Below are positions 54,466-63,590 of a stretch of DNA of 64,000 bases, piece by piece. The notes beneath the pieces are model-generated. The model ran no database searches and was not told the DNA's origin. It worked only from the letters and a program-made list of their open reading frames with translations. The DNA is from Candidatus Zhuqueibacterota bacterium (GTDB lineage Bacteria > Zhuqueibacterota > Zhuqueibacteria > Residuimicrobiales > Krinioviventaceae): assembly GCA_016928775.1 (NCBI GenBank), contig JAFGKD010000116.1, positions 28,865 through 92,864 on the forward strand, given 5' to 3'. Each line of letters starts with the position of its first letter. The first letter of the stretch is position 1. Both the position numbers and the translations under genes were made by a program.

Positions 54466-57453
54466 ATGCGATATTTATTGATGTTCCTTTTTGTATCCAC
54501 CCTTTTGGCGGATGAGCAGCAGCCGTCAATAGCCCACCTGATCGCTGAATCGGAAGCCAAACAGGCACTTGTCGAGCGTATTCGACGAGCGGATATTCAG
54601 GTTACCGATAATCAAATGAGCTACGATGTTATTTTTTATCATCTTGATCTTTTTCCGGATGTCAGCTCAAAAATTTTGTATGGTGATGTCAGTATGCGCG
54701 CCGTGGCATTGAAGAATGGTCTTGAAAAAGCGGAACTCGATTTCCTCAATAATATGGTTGTCGATTCGGTGTTTTTTAATGGCCAACCAACATCGTTTGA
54801 ACATGTAAATAATCTGCTGACGATAAATTTTGACCAGGTTGTCGGGAAAAATAGTCAATTCACAACGCGGGTTGTGTATCATGGCAAACCGTCGCAAAGC
54901 GGCTTTGGCGCTTTTGGATTTGACACTCACTTCGGCAAACCTATGATCTGGACATTGAGCGAACCTTTTGGTGCGCGCAATTGGTGGCCGTGCAAAGATG
55001 CGCCGATTGACAAGGCCGATTCCGTGGATATTCGTGTGAAGGTGCGATCAGACCTTATCGTCGCGTCCAACGGCAATCTTGTGGATGTGTCGGAGAAGAA
55101 CGGCTTTAAAACATACTTTTGGCAGGAACGTTACCCGATCGTCACCTATCTTGTATCGCTCGCTATTTACCCGTACTCTACCTATTCTGACTGGTATGTG
55201 TCTGCGAATAGTGATTCGATGGAAGTGCAATTTTATGTGCTGGATGGGTATATGTCGTACGCCAAACAACAGAATGCCAAAACGGTCTCCATGATTGAGA
55301 CCTTTTCGAATATTTTCGGCGAGTATCCATTTATAAAAGAAAAATATGGCCATGCCCAGTTTTTGTGGGGCGGCGGCATGGAGCATCAGACCATCACGAG
55401 TTTGGGCGGTTACGGTGAAGGTTTGATCGCTCATGAGCTGTCGCATCAGTGGTGGGGCGATATGGTGACCTGCGAAGATTTTCATCATATCTGGCTCAAT
55501 GAGGGATTTGCCACCTATTCGGAGGCGTTGTGGTGGGAATCCCGATCCGGTGAAGCGGCACTGCATCAAGACATGGCTGCCAAAGCCTATCTCGGCGATG
55601 GAACGATTTACGTCGAAAATCCGTTGACGGACAATATCTTCTACTATCAAACCACCTATGCAAAAGCAGCATGGGTGTTGCACATGCTGCGGCACGTGGT
55701 TGGAGATGATATTTTTTTTGACATGCTCAAAACCTATTATCACGATTTCAAGTTCAAAACGGTCAACACTGACCAGTTTAGAGCGCTGTGCGAAAGCGTA
55801 TCGGGCCTGGATTTGGAGTCTTATTTTGATCAATGGATTTACAAAAGTGGCGCGCCGTTTTACGAGTATGTCTGGTGGCACGAAAAAGCTGATAGCGAGG
55901 ACGAGTGGCGGGTGATGGGTGTTCTTCGTCAGGTGCAGTATCCGCATCCGGTTTTTGAGATGCCGGTTGATATCCAGATCAAAACCAAAAGACAGGAAAC
56001 AACAGTTGTCCTGCAGAATAATCAGCGTGAGCAACCGTTTGAATTTGTCGTCAAAGGTGAACCGGAGACCGTTCACATCGACAAAAACAACTGGATTCTG
56101 AAAAGAGTGAGCCAGATATCCGAGCCCTATTTTACCGTGCGCACTGTATCGGTCACTGATGATAAATCCCGGCCTTTGTCCGCCATAGCCCCCGGCACCA
56201 CAGCGCATATTACTTTTTCTTTACAAAACATGGGTACCACAGCGACGAATGTTACAGTTCGCCTGTCCACGGATGATGCGGATATTCAATTGAATACATC
56301 ACGCATTGATGTTGGTGAAATGCGACCGAGTGGTGAATTTACCAATCTGGATCAACCCTTTATCGTGCAGGCGACGGAAGACGCCAGGGATCACCTTGCT
56401 TTTTTGCAGATCAGCGTCGAATACAGCGGTGGCGCAAGTCTCCCGCACGAATTTTATATTCCGATCGGTTCCCCGACGTTATTAATTGTCGATGACGACG
56501 CCGGCGCGGATTATGAAAAATATTATCCCTCGATAGCGGTGCAGGGCCGTCAATTTGCCTCTTTCTGGACGGTGGCGCAACAAGGTATACCACCACTCGA
56601 TACCTTGCAAAGTGTGCAGCATGTCCTCTGGTTCACCGGTGACGACAGCGTGTCGACTTTTACCAGGGAGGAACAAACTCTGGTCGCTGATTATTTATCG
56701 GGTGGCGGCCATCTTTTGATCAGCGGTCAATCGATCGGCTACGATCTTGTTGAAGACGGCGATGAACAAGATGTCAGTTTTTATCATAATGTCCTGTTTG
56801 CTGATTATAAACCGGATATCATCAGCGACATCGCGGTAGTCGGTTTGCCAGGCGATCCGGTCGGAGACGGGCTCACCATTCGGTTTGAGGACCTCGGAGA
56901 CGGTGCGGGGAATCAAAATCGTCTTCGCGAGCTATTGCCAGTGGAGCCGGCGGTGCAGTCCTTTTTCTTCTTGCCAAGCCGAAAAAGCGCCGGGATTCGC
57001 TATGCAGACAGTGTAAGCGGTGCACGGCTCGTTTACGTCGCTTTTGGTCTTGAAGGTATAGAGGGTCCCAAAGAGACATCGGCTGCCGAATTATTGAGCC
57101 AATCGATTCAATGGTTCAAGCAAATTGATACAAACAGTCAAGAAAACAGTAGCACACTACCGACAGATTTTATTATTGAACAAAATTATCCCAATCCGTT
57201 CAATCCGGCGACGACGATCCGATTTTATAATCCCGAGCGTAATCAGGTGCAAGTGGACATCTATAATGCGCTGGGTCAAAGGGTGCGCACGCTGCATGAT
57301 GGGCTGCTCGAAACTGGCTGGCATGTCATGTCCTGGAACGGACAAATGGATGACGAGGAAAGCAGTGCCAGCGGCGTGTACTTTGTACAGGTTCGAACGA
57401 ATAGTTCAAATCAATACGGGTCAAAAACTGTCAAGATGTTGAAACTCAACTGA
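54466..57453 (+). CDS. Secreted M1-family metallopeptidase with C-terminal sorting domain
   Basis: A 995-aa protein with a short signal peptide (residues ~1-16). The peptidase domain has the zinc site H323-E-L-S-H327 with the distal ligand E346 in LNEGFATYSE. The exopeptidase loop reads G-G-G-M305-E306-H307, close to but not the GAMEN of aminopeptidases. An unusual second half holds a CARDB-like domain and a Glu/Asp-rich DDDAGADYEKYYPS part. The end has EQNYPNPFNPATTI and the FlgD-like sorting domain. It probably digests peptides outside the cell and is surface bound. Confidence 0.92.
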   Translation: MRYLLMFLFVSTLLADEQQPSIAHLIAESEAKQALVERIRRADIQVTDNQMSYDVIFYHLDLFPDVSSKILYGDVSMRAVALKNGLEKAELDFLNNMVVDSVFFNGQPTSFEHVNNLLTINFDQVVGKNSQFTTRVVYHGKPSQSGFGAFGFDTHFGKPMIWTLSEPFGARNWWPCKDAPIDKADSVDIRVKVRSDLIVASNGNLVDVSEKNGFKTYFWQERYPIVTYLVSLAIYPYSTYSDWYVSANSDSMEVQFYVLDGYMSYAKQQNAKTVSMIETFSNIFGEYPFIKEKYGHAQFLWGGGMEHQTITSLGGYGEGLIAHELSHQWWGDMVTCEDFHHIWLNEGFATYSEALWWESRSGEAALHQDMAAKAYLGDGTIYVENPLTDNIFYYQTTYAKAAWVLHMLRHVVGDDIFFDMLKTYYHDFKFKTVNTDQFRALCESVSGLDLESYFDQWIYKSGAPFYEYVWWHEKADSEDEWRVMGVLRQVQYPHPVFEMPVDIQIKTKRQETTVVLQNNQREQPFEFVVKGEPETVHIDKNNWILKRVSQISEPYFTVRTVSVTDDKSRPLSAIAPGTTAHITFSLQNMGTTATNVTVRLSTDDADIQLNTSRIDVGEMRPSGEFTNLDQPFIVQATEDARDHLAFLQISVEYSGGASLPHEFYIPIGSPTLLIVDDDAGADYEKYYPSIAVQGRQFASFWTVAQQGIPPLDTLQSVQHVLWFTGDDSVSTFTREEQTLVADYLSGGGHLLISGQSIGYDLVEDGDEQDVSFYHNVLFADYKPDIISDIAVVGLPGDPVGDGLTIRFEDLGDGAGNQNRLRELLPVEPAVQSFFFLPSRKSAGIRYADSVSGARLVYVAFGLEGIEGPKETSAAELLSQSIQWFKQIDTNSQENSSTLPTDFIIEQNYPNPFNPATTIRFYNPERNQVQVDIYNALGQRVRTLHDGLLETGWHVMSWNGQMDDEESSASGVYFVQVRTNSSNQYGSKTVKMLKLN

Positions 57454-57842
57454 GGTGGAAATAAAAATGCCGAGAAATCAACAGTGCCGGCTTAGGGGGG
57501 TCACCAGCACCGGGGGGAGATCCTCGGCATTTATTATCTTTATGATTTGGTTAAATATATATTTATGATTTTTAAAAGTAAATACAGGAAATCACGTATT
57601 TTTTTGTAAGAAATGTTCATGTTTCGGCACAGGATAGCTAAATATGTTCATGATTTGTACTTGTTGACATATTTTCTGAATCAATGTGGCTCACCGGAAG
57701 AGTTTACTATCTCAAACGCAATATTTTTGCATTGACCTTGACTATTTTTATTTTATATTTACAGTCATCTTACCCAAGATAATCAACAAGTTAAAACAAT
57801 ATTCATCTGATGTGAAATCGACAGAGGGGGAAAGAGAAAACA
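57454..57842. other. Intergenic region with a long hairpin and the promoter of the terminal operon
   Basis: The first 80 bases hold the structured element at 57465-57532. The rest is AT-rich, with no visible gene, and must hold the promoter for the histidine kinase operon. Its ribosome site, GAGGGGG, lies ~12 bases before the start. Confidence 0.6.
57465..57532 (+). terminator. Structured RNA-like terminator after the M1 peptidase gene
   Basis: AAATGCCGAG (57465-57474) pairs with CTCGGCATTT (57523-57532), a perfect 10-bp stem. The 48-base interior is G-rich with two G6 runs (TTAGGGGGGTCACC and CACCGGGGGGAGA) and a possible GTGC/GCAC inner helix. A modest T-rich tail follows. It is far larger than a normal terminator loop. 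Confidence 0.5.
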
Positions 57843-59552
57843 ATGAAAAAAGCAAGTTCGTGTGATGATCTAAAATCATGGAGTATTTTTCAAGAGCTGG
57901 ATGATATTTCAAGCACGACCTGGAATTTGAAAAAGGTTTTGGAATTTATTCTCCAGGCAGCTCTCGATCTTACGGATACTATCGATGGAACCGGCAACAT
58001 TTCTCTGGTCAAGGAATACAGGAACAAGCAGTATTTAATTCCTTACTTTATTCATGGGAAAAAGTACGAGGGTAAAAAGAGTATTCCAGTCGAATCTGAT
58101 TTTGAGATAATGCTTCAAGCGATAAAAACAAAAAAGACAATGAACATAAATCAGGGAGATGCTGATTGGCAGAAATATTATTATGAGCGAATACCAAACA
58201 TGAAATCAGAACTCGTCGTTCCACTCAAGGTAAGAGGAAAACCAATTGGTGTTATAAATCTGGAGAGTCCAGAAAAATTTGCCTTTACAAAAAGCGACGA
58301 AGAAATAGTACAGAATTTAGCAAAAAAGGCAATTATTGCCATCCAAAGAACTCGACTCATTAATAGCATTAAAGAAATCGGTATTGCAGGTTGTACAAAA
58401 AAAGAAAGTGATTTAGTAGCGCTAATTCTTAAACGGGCATCCGAGTTTTTAGGAGCATATGTCGCTTCATTCTGGAAATACCATGATTTTTCTGAAAATT
58501 TTATCTTCCAAAAATGTATTGGACATCATAATGAATTATGTGAAAGAAGTATTGAAATAAGCTTTATAGGTAGTTATTTTGGCAAAGTGCTTAAATGCAA
58601 AAAGATTGGCATTGAAAAGTTGGAGAGCATTTGCAAGAATAAAAATTTCAAACAAGACTATTTTTGCAAGCTTTTGAATGACGGACTGAAAAGCATTATT
58701 TCTCTTCCTCTTTTTATAAATAATATTCCGGTTGGAATCATCAACTTGTATATTGAGGAAGAATTAAATAAGGAAAAGTGGAAGGATAGTTGGGAGAATA
58801 ACTTTTTAGACTTGTTAGCTGCTCAGGCATCTATCACAATTTACAATCATGAAGTTTATAAAAATCTGGAAGAATCAATTGGCAGATCAAGCTTTTCCTA
58901 CATTCGGGATATGATAAGATTGATCACGCATCGTCTCAATAATTCGGTCGGGAATATTCGCGCGGATGCAATTGATCTATTAGCTCGTCCATCAACATTG
59001 GAAACAAAGTCAAGGTATATAATTGAAGGCATAAAAGAGGAAGCTGAAAAGGCGCTCCGGGTTCCGGAAGAGCTGGGTAATTTTGTCGCACGACTCGATA
59101 CCGAGAAGGTTTCTGTAAAGGTAAATGAAGTCGTACAACAGATACTATCGCAAGAAAAATATGAGGGCATTGAGTTTAATCTGATAAATCTTGAGGGACT
59201 TGCTCCGGTAAAAGCGAATTACGGGATACTCAGAGAAATTTTTGCCGAGTTGTTTAAAAATGCTTCCCGAGCTATGCCCAATGGTGGAGAAATTACCATT
59301 TCCGCAAAAGTGTGGTCAGGTGATCGAGTGAGGATCACTGTAAATGATACTGGTTATGGTATAGCAAAAAATGACTTGAAAAAGATATTCGACTATGGTT
59401 TCACCAACTGGAGAGATGGAAAAGGAGTGGGGGATGGATTGGCTATAATCAAGACCACAATCGAAATTGATCATAAAGGCAGAGTATTTGTGGACAGCAA
59501 GGTTGGCGTTGGAACAACATTTATTATCGAACTACCGATTTATTCAGGTTAA
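57843..59552 (+). CDS. GAF-GAF sensor histidine kinase
   Basis: A 569-aa soluble kinase with two GAF domains (residues ~25-175, with ELVVPLKVRGKPIGVINLES, and ~195-340). It has an H-box with the phospho-acceptor His363 (IRLITHRLNNSVGNIRAD). The ATPase domain has an N-box (ELFKNASRAM), G1 (VNDTGYGIA), F-box-like region (IFDYGFTNWRDGKGVGDGLA) and GTTFIIELP. There is no membrane helix, so it senses a small molecule or a protein in the cytoplasm. Two receiver genes follow at once. The H-box is of an uncommon type, and the F/G2 boxes are merged into one run. Confidence 0.93.
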   Translation: MKKASSCDDLKSWSIFQELDDISSTTWNLKKVLEFILQAALDLTDTIDGTGNISLVKEYRNKQYLIPYFIHGKKYEGKKSIPVESDFEIMLQAIKTKKTMNINQGDADWQKYYYERIPNMKSELVVPLKVRGKPIGVINLESPEKFAFTKSDEEIVQNLAKKAIIAIQRTRLINSIKEIGIAGCTKKESDLVALILKRASEFLGAYVASFWKYHDFSENFIFQKCIGHHNELCERSIEISFIGSYFGKVLKCKKIGIEKLESICKNKNFKQDYFCKLLNDGLKSIISLPLFINNIPVGIINLYIEEELNKEKWKDSWENNFLDLLAAQASITIYNHEVYKNLEESIGRSSFSYIRDMIRLITHRLNNSVGNIRADAIDLLARPSTLETKSRYIIEGIKEEAEKALRVPEELGNFVARLDTEKVSVKVNEVVQQILSQEKYEGIEFNLINLEGLAPVKANYGILREIFAELFKNASRAMPNGGEITISAKVWSGDRVRITVNDTGYGIAKNDLKKIFDYGFTNWRDGKGVGDGLAIIKTTIEIDHKGRVFVDSKVGVGTTFIIELPIYSG

Positions 59553-59567
59553 AATGGGAGAAAAATT

Positions 59568-60026
59568 ATGCAAGAGAATAAAAAGTGGATTGCGTTAGTG
59601 GTGGAAGACGACGAAAAGTGGCTTGAAAGAGTCAAAAACCTGTTGGAGGAGAATGGTTTTTATGTCGTGACTGCGGAAAATTTGACCAATGCATTAAAGA
59701 TTCTTGATACAAGCCAAGACTTTCATTTTGCCCATATCGATTTGCAATTAGATAAAAACACACTGGTCGAAGATACTTTTGAAGGGTGGAAAATTCTTGA
59801 AACGATTTTAGACAAAGGAATGAAAAAGATAGCACCGGTATACATTCTGACCGGATATATGGATGAAAGTGATGTTCAAGACAGAATGAAGGTGATCAAA
59901 GAACATGAAGCGACGTTTTTTATGTCAAAAAAGAATTGGGATGCAAATCTTTATATCGACAATGTCGTTAAGGCGGTTAATCAATTAGGCACACAATTTT
60001 ACATCAACAAGAATTTGATATCATGA
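59568..60026 (+). CDS. Stand-alone response-regulator receiver protein
   Basis: A 152-aa receiver domain without output domain. The acidic pocket is VVEDDEKW, the phospho-acceptor is Asp58 (HIDLQL), the Thr is in LTGY, and the Lys is in FMSKK. An extended loop after Asp58 (DKNTLVEDTFEGWK) is longer than in CheY. The C-terminal helix region ends with ~15 extra residues. It follows the kinase by 16 bases and overlaps the second receiver by 4 bases (ATGA). It may carry the phosphate to a downstream protein or act as a phosphate sink. Confidence 0.92.
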   Translation: MQENKKWIALVVEDDEKWLERVKNLLEENGFYVVTAENLTNALKILDTSQDFHFAHIDLQLDKNTLVEDTFEGWKILETILDKGMKKIAPVYILTGYMDESDVQDRMKVIKEHEATFFMSKKNWDANLYIDNVVKAVNQLGTQFYINKNLIS

Positions 60027-60452
60027 AAAAAGCAATCGTTGTAGAAGATGATCCAAGATGGCGAACTCGAATCGCCAAAATTTTAGAGGACGAGGGTTAT
60101 ACCGTTATAAAATTTACCAAATACTCGGATAGAGTACGGTCTCAGGTAGCGCAACCCAATTATCATCTCCTGGTTGTTGATCTCAAGCTGAATCATTTGG
60201 AATTAGGCAAAAATGAAGGTTTTGAGATTATTTCACTTGCTCGCCAAAAGAATGTTGGCATTCCCGTCATAATCATATCAGGCTATATTGATTTTGATGG
60301 AAAGCTGGTGAAGAAAGCTTTTAAAGAAGAATATTGATCTTGACAAATGGCTTAAAAATCTGGCCCAGTCATATGACAAGGCAACTTTTACGATTTTCGA
60401 AAGACTGGTAACTCACTATTATGAATTGAAGGAAAAGGCAAGAGCTGTTTGA
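60023..60452 (+). pseudogene. Second receiver gene, frameshifted near its end
   Basis: The in-frame protein is only 104 aa: VVEDDPRW, Asp53 in VVDLKL, IISGY, then ...AFKEEY and stop at 60335-60337. In the +1 frame the sequence continues NIDLDKWLKNLAQSYDKATF to a stop at 60450-60452, which gives a full-length C-terminus with the conserved helix. A single-base indel near 60326-60331 (AAAGAAGAATA) explains both. It may be a real mutation, a sequencing error in an A-rich stretch or a programmed shift. The N-terminal motifs remain intact. Confidence 0.75.
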
Positions 60453-60570
60453 ATTTTCAAAAGGGAATAATATCAGACGGTACTCTTTAGGAGAAATTTC
60501 AAATAATTAGACAGCAAGATGGGAAAATGTCGTTTGATAAATGATTAGAATTGCCAGATATTTGCAGCCT

Positions 60571-60588
60571 GATGTTTTTTAAAACATC
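60571..60588. promoter_or_regulatory. Short hairpin before the six-helix membrane gene
   Basis: GATGTTTT-TT-AAAACATC forms a near-perfect stem in the 208-base gap before the ATG at 60661. It could be a weak terminator or leader hairpin. Confidence 0.3.
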
Positions 60589-60660
60589 GAGCAGGTTTCA
60601 ATGAATCCCCATATTCATTGGTAGGATTATAGATCAAATCAATAACAGAATGGGATTATT

Positions 60661-61356
60661 ATGAGAAAAGATGGTATGCTGTTATTCATCAATGTCGCTT
60701 TAGGGCTATGCCTTGGCGCCGGCGTGGCAACATTTGTAGCGCAAGTTACCAGCTGCAATGAGCAATCGAAAATGAATGAAACAAGTCTTGAAACGAAAGT
60801 AATCATGCTCATTTTTCTTTTCATAATTTATTTTGCCAATATTTTACGGACCTTTTTGGGTTTTGTCAAATTTTATCAGGATGAATCTCTCTATGATCCG
60901 GATTATGAGAAGCTGATTGATGATCCAGGAAAATTGTACAATATTAGGTTAGTTGATTTTATTGCGATGATGTTAATCATACTATCCCTGATTTTTCAGG
61001 GGATGATCCTTCATCTCTATGCGGTCTTTGCATGTATCTTTTTTATCTCATCAGTTCTTTTTGTTATACGCAACCTGATTCTGACGAAATCTTTTAAATC
61101 AAATAAAAATGCTTCCATAGCTGCCAGAGTCGATGATGATGAAATAAAACAGAGAACTGATGTTGTGACAAATTGGCTTGTTTTAGATTCCCTATTTCTG
61201 ATCCCGGCTTTTATATTGATTCTTGGAATATTTTTTTCAGAATCGATGCGAAATTTATTGTTTGGATTTAGTGCGGCGATATTGCTCATCATCTCATGGT
61301 ATGACATCTGGAGAAACAGGACATATTACTTTGGGAGCGCACCGCATGCCGCTTGA
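60661..61356 (+). CDS. Six-helix membrane protein of unknown function
   Basis: A 231-aa protein with about six membrane helices, the first from residue 7 (LLFINVALGLCLGAGVATFV). A polar loop in the middle (YDPDYEKLIDDPGKLYNIR) and another near residue 155 (RVDDDEIKQRTD) face the cytoplasm or periplasm. I recognise no family. It overlaps the next start by 11 bases, so the two are translationally linked. Its place after the receivers suggests a target or sensor of the pathway. Confidence 0.72.
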   Translation: MRKDGMLLFINVALGLCLGAGVATFVAQVTSCNEQSKMNETSLETKVIMLIFLFIIYFANILRTFLGFVKFYQDESLYDPDYEKLIDDPGKLYNIRLVDFIAMMLIILSLIFQGMILHLYAVFACIFFISSVLFVIRNLILTKSFKSNKNASIAARVDDDEIKQRTDVVTNWLVLDSLFLIPAFILILGIFFSESMRNLLFGFSAAILLIISWYDIWRNRTYYFGSAPHAA

Positions 61357-62497
61357 TAACAATATTTTGAAACATATAAAAAATACATATCTTTTCCACG
61401 CGGACATCGAGAAATCACTCGAGCACTACTATGCTGCATTGAATCAAACGAATAATCAAGAGGTCTCTGATTATGGACATTCATTAATTTATTTTTTGCA
61501 ATCGGCACGTAACTTTTGGGCGTACAGCCTGGACGAGGATAATTCGTTAATTACCATTACAACAAGATATCCCCGGGGACGCAAACCATATGTACTCGTC
61601 TATCCCATCGGAAATGATATAAAAAAGCTGTCAGAGAGATGTTATGACATTGCGTTGGACATAAGAAAATTGACTGGCGAGAAAGTCATATTAAAAAAAG
61701 TGCCACAAAGGAACTATGAGCATTTTATTAAAATGGGTTTTACTGATTATAAAGAACACCACGGCTGGAACGTCAACTACAGATATGATGATGACGACTA
61801 TCCTGAATTTCTTATTGATGTGGAGCATTATGTCAAAGGGATGAGGGTTGAAAAAAATATACCTGTTCCATACGCCCCAAAGACAACAAATCTTCGTGGT
61901 TATGCCCGTCGATTCATTCGTTGGCTGGAGCGAGAGAACTGTGGAGCACAAGTTCAGACTCTTGATGGCGAAAAGGATGTTGCTGCCGTTGCTGATATGA
62001 TACACAATTGGGCGAAATTTAGAAGAGATCGTCATCCTGAGGAAGATTTGAGTGACTTGATCGACTCGCACATGTGTTTCCTGAACGGCCTTTGGCACAT
62101 TCGCGATAAAATAAATGACAATTCAACATTTGTAAAAGAAAAGTTAAAAAATGCAGTCATTCTGACTATATACAAAAAATCAAAAGGCAAAATTTTAGAG
62201 TCTGTCGTCGGATTTGGTCTTATGGATGCCATATCATACAATACTGCCGGATTTTATTCAGAGATTGCCTTGCATCAAAGAAAGAAGACCAAAGATTGCT
62301 CATGGGAAAAGATTTCTAAATGTGGTATTCCTGGCTGCGCTGAAGTATTATTGCTCTTTATGCTCAAAAGTGCAGCTGAAAAAAGATTTCGATATATTAA
62401 TTTTGGCGGATCAGAGCATGAGCTGCTCCAGAAAAATCGGATGCTTAAATTTCCGATATTCTTTGAGAATAGGATGAGACATTTAGTTCTTTATTAG
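61346..62497 (+). CDS. Putative GNAT/DUF2156-like acyltransferase-fold protein
   Basis: A 383-aa protein, starting at ATG 61346 with GGGAGC upstream; this overlaps the end of the membrane gene. The N-terminal ~170 residues are shared with the gene at 63591 (VLVYPIGNDIKKLSERCYDI and ILKKVPQRNYEHFIKMGF). The C-terminal ~200 residues have the spacing of an acyl-CoA transferase fold as in DUF2156: GFGLMDAISYNTAGFYSEIA, then AEVLLLFMLKSAAEKRFRYI and NFGGSEHELLQ. No strict acetyl-CoA loop is seen, so the activity is uncertain. It may modify a protein, lipid or tRNA-derived amino acid. Confidence 0.6.
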   Translation: MPLDNNILKHIKNTYLFHADIEKSLEHYYAALNQTNNQEVSDYGHSLIYFLQSARNFWAYSLDEDNSLITITTRYPRGRKPYVLVYPIGNDIKKLSERCYDIALDIRKLTGEKVILKKVPQRNYEHFIKMGFTDYKEHHGWNVNYRYDDDDYPEFLIDVEHYVKGMRVEKNIPVPYAPKTTNLRGYARRFIRWLERENCGAQVQTLDGEKDVAAVADMIHNWAKFRRDRHPEEDLSDLIDSHMCFLNGLWHIRDKINDNSTFVKEKLKNAVILTIYKKSKGKILESVVGFGLMDAISYNTAGFYSEIALHQRKKTKDCSWEKISKCGIPGCAEVLLLFMLKSAAEKRFRYINFGGSEHELLQKNRMLKFPIFFENRMRHLVLY

Positions 62498-62647
62498 TAT
62501 TTTTAGTTTGAGATTTTTTGAGAATCGTTTTATAGATTCGCATTTCGTATTAACAATTGAGTAGTTAATGCAAATTCATCTTGAATGTCAAGAAATTCAT
62601 CAATTATAATTCATTCTTTGCAAGAATAAAGTTTACGAGGGAAATAG

Positions 62648-63589
62648 ATGTCACTCATTAAATCATTGGAATTGTCCGATATTAACGATCTAAAGTATGC
62701 TAATAGATCGAGCTGGTATCTGCTGGTCGGTACATTCTTTGCAATAGGAACAGGTGTTGCTTTGGGAATTATTTTTGAGTATGTTGCACTGCCGCAAGAC
62801 TGGCACAAAATTCTTCTTGGAATGCTTTGTGGGCTCCTTTTTATAAATATTTTCTTGATGATCATGCATTTATATTTTGTTTATCACGGATATAAAGCGG
62901 TTCAAACTGGCTATGAAGCGATTTCGAAGATAGACCAGGCGATTTCAGAAATAGATGAAAATGTGAAAAAGAGTCACAAGACACTAAAGTTTGTTTTCGA
63001 TGCCGAGGCAGCGATGCGATCCATGCAAAAAAACCGCAACCAACTTTTAGATGTTCAGTATGCAAAACAGATGGAACTGGCTTCGACTGATAATCGAATC
63101 GAAAGTGTTGCTTTGGCTATTTCTGATGTGAGTTTGGAGCTGGCTGGTGACGAAGATTCATTTCAAGAAATAATTGCTGAAAATTTAGCCCAGCAGGTCG
63201 CTTATGAATATTTTATACCATCCGAGAAAAAGGTCCGTCGAATGATCCAGCAGATCTTTCGATCTTTTATCATAAAACTGGAAGAAAATGGCAAGGATAT
63301 TGATGATCAAAAGCGAATTAAAAAACTGTTTCGTGACATATTTCGTGTCCATGTTGTAAATGGTGTTCGGATTATGAATACGTGCGTCGTCATCAATCCC
63401 AGGGATACGGAACCGTATGGGTGGATCGTTCCGGTTCTGCAAAATCCGGAACTTATGGTGCGAATTGATGAACATTATCATGACCTCATATGTGATCAGA
63501 TGGATGAATGGCGTGAACGAGAAGAGCGCGAGGGAAAGGGTTCGTTTTTTCCCGAGCAGCATCCGGAATTTATTGACATTTGGCTATAA
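62648..63589 (+). CDS. Two-helix membrane protein with cytoplasmic coiled coil
   Basis: A 313-aa protein with GAGGGA before the ATG. Two membrane helices lie at residues ~22-45 and ~55-80. A long coiled coil follows (ISKIDQAISEIDENVKKSHK) with an interruption, then a more globular C-terminal half (KKLFRDIFRVHVVNGVRIMN, then ending FPEQHPEFIDIWL). No family recognised. It lies between two paralogous acyltransferase-like genes, so it probably belongs to the same system. Confidence 0.7.
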   Translation: MSLIKSLELSDINDLKYANRSSWYLLVGTFFAIGTGVALGIIFEYVALPQDWHKILLGMLCGLLFINIFLMIMHLYFVYHGYKAVQTGYEAISKIDQAISEIDENVKKSHKTLKFVFDAEAAMRSMQKNRNQLLDVQYAKQMELASTDNRIESVALAISDVSLELAGDEDSFQEIIAENLAQQVAYEYFIPSEKKVRRMIQQIFRSFIIKLEENGKDIDDQKRIKKLFRDIFRVHVVNGVRIMNTCVVINPRDTEPYGWIVPVLQNPELMVRIDEHYHDLICDQMDEWREREEREGKGSFFPEQHPEFIDIWL

Positions 63590-63590
63590 T

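Noticed and set aside
55048..56208. A 386-codon open frame antisense to the M1 peptidase gene
   Set aside because: The peptidase frame carries intact catalytic motifs; the antisense frame has no recognisable domain and follows from its codon usage.
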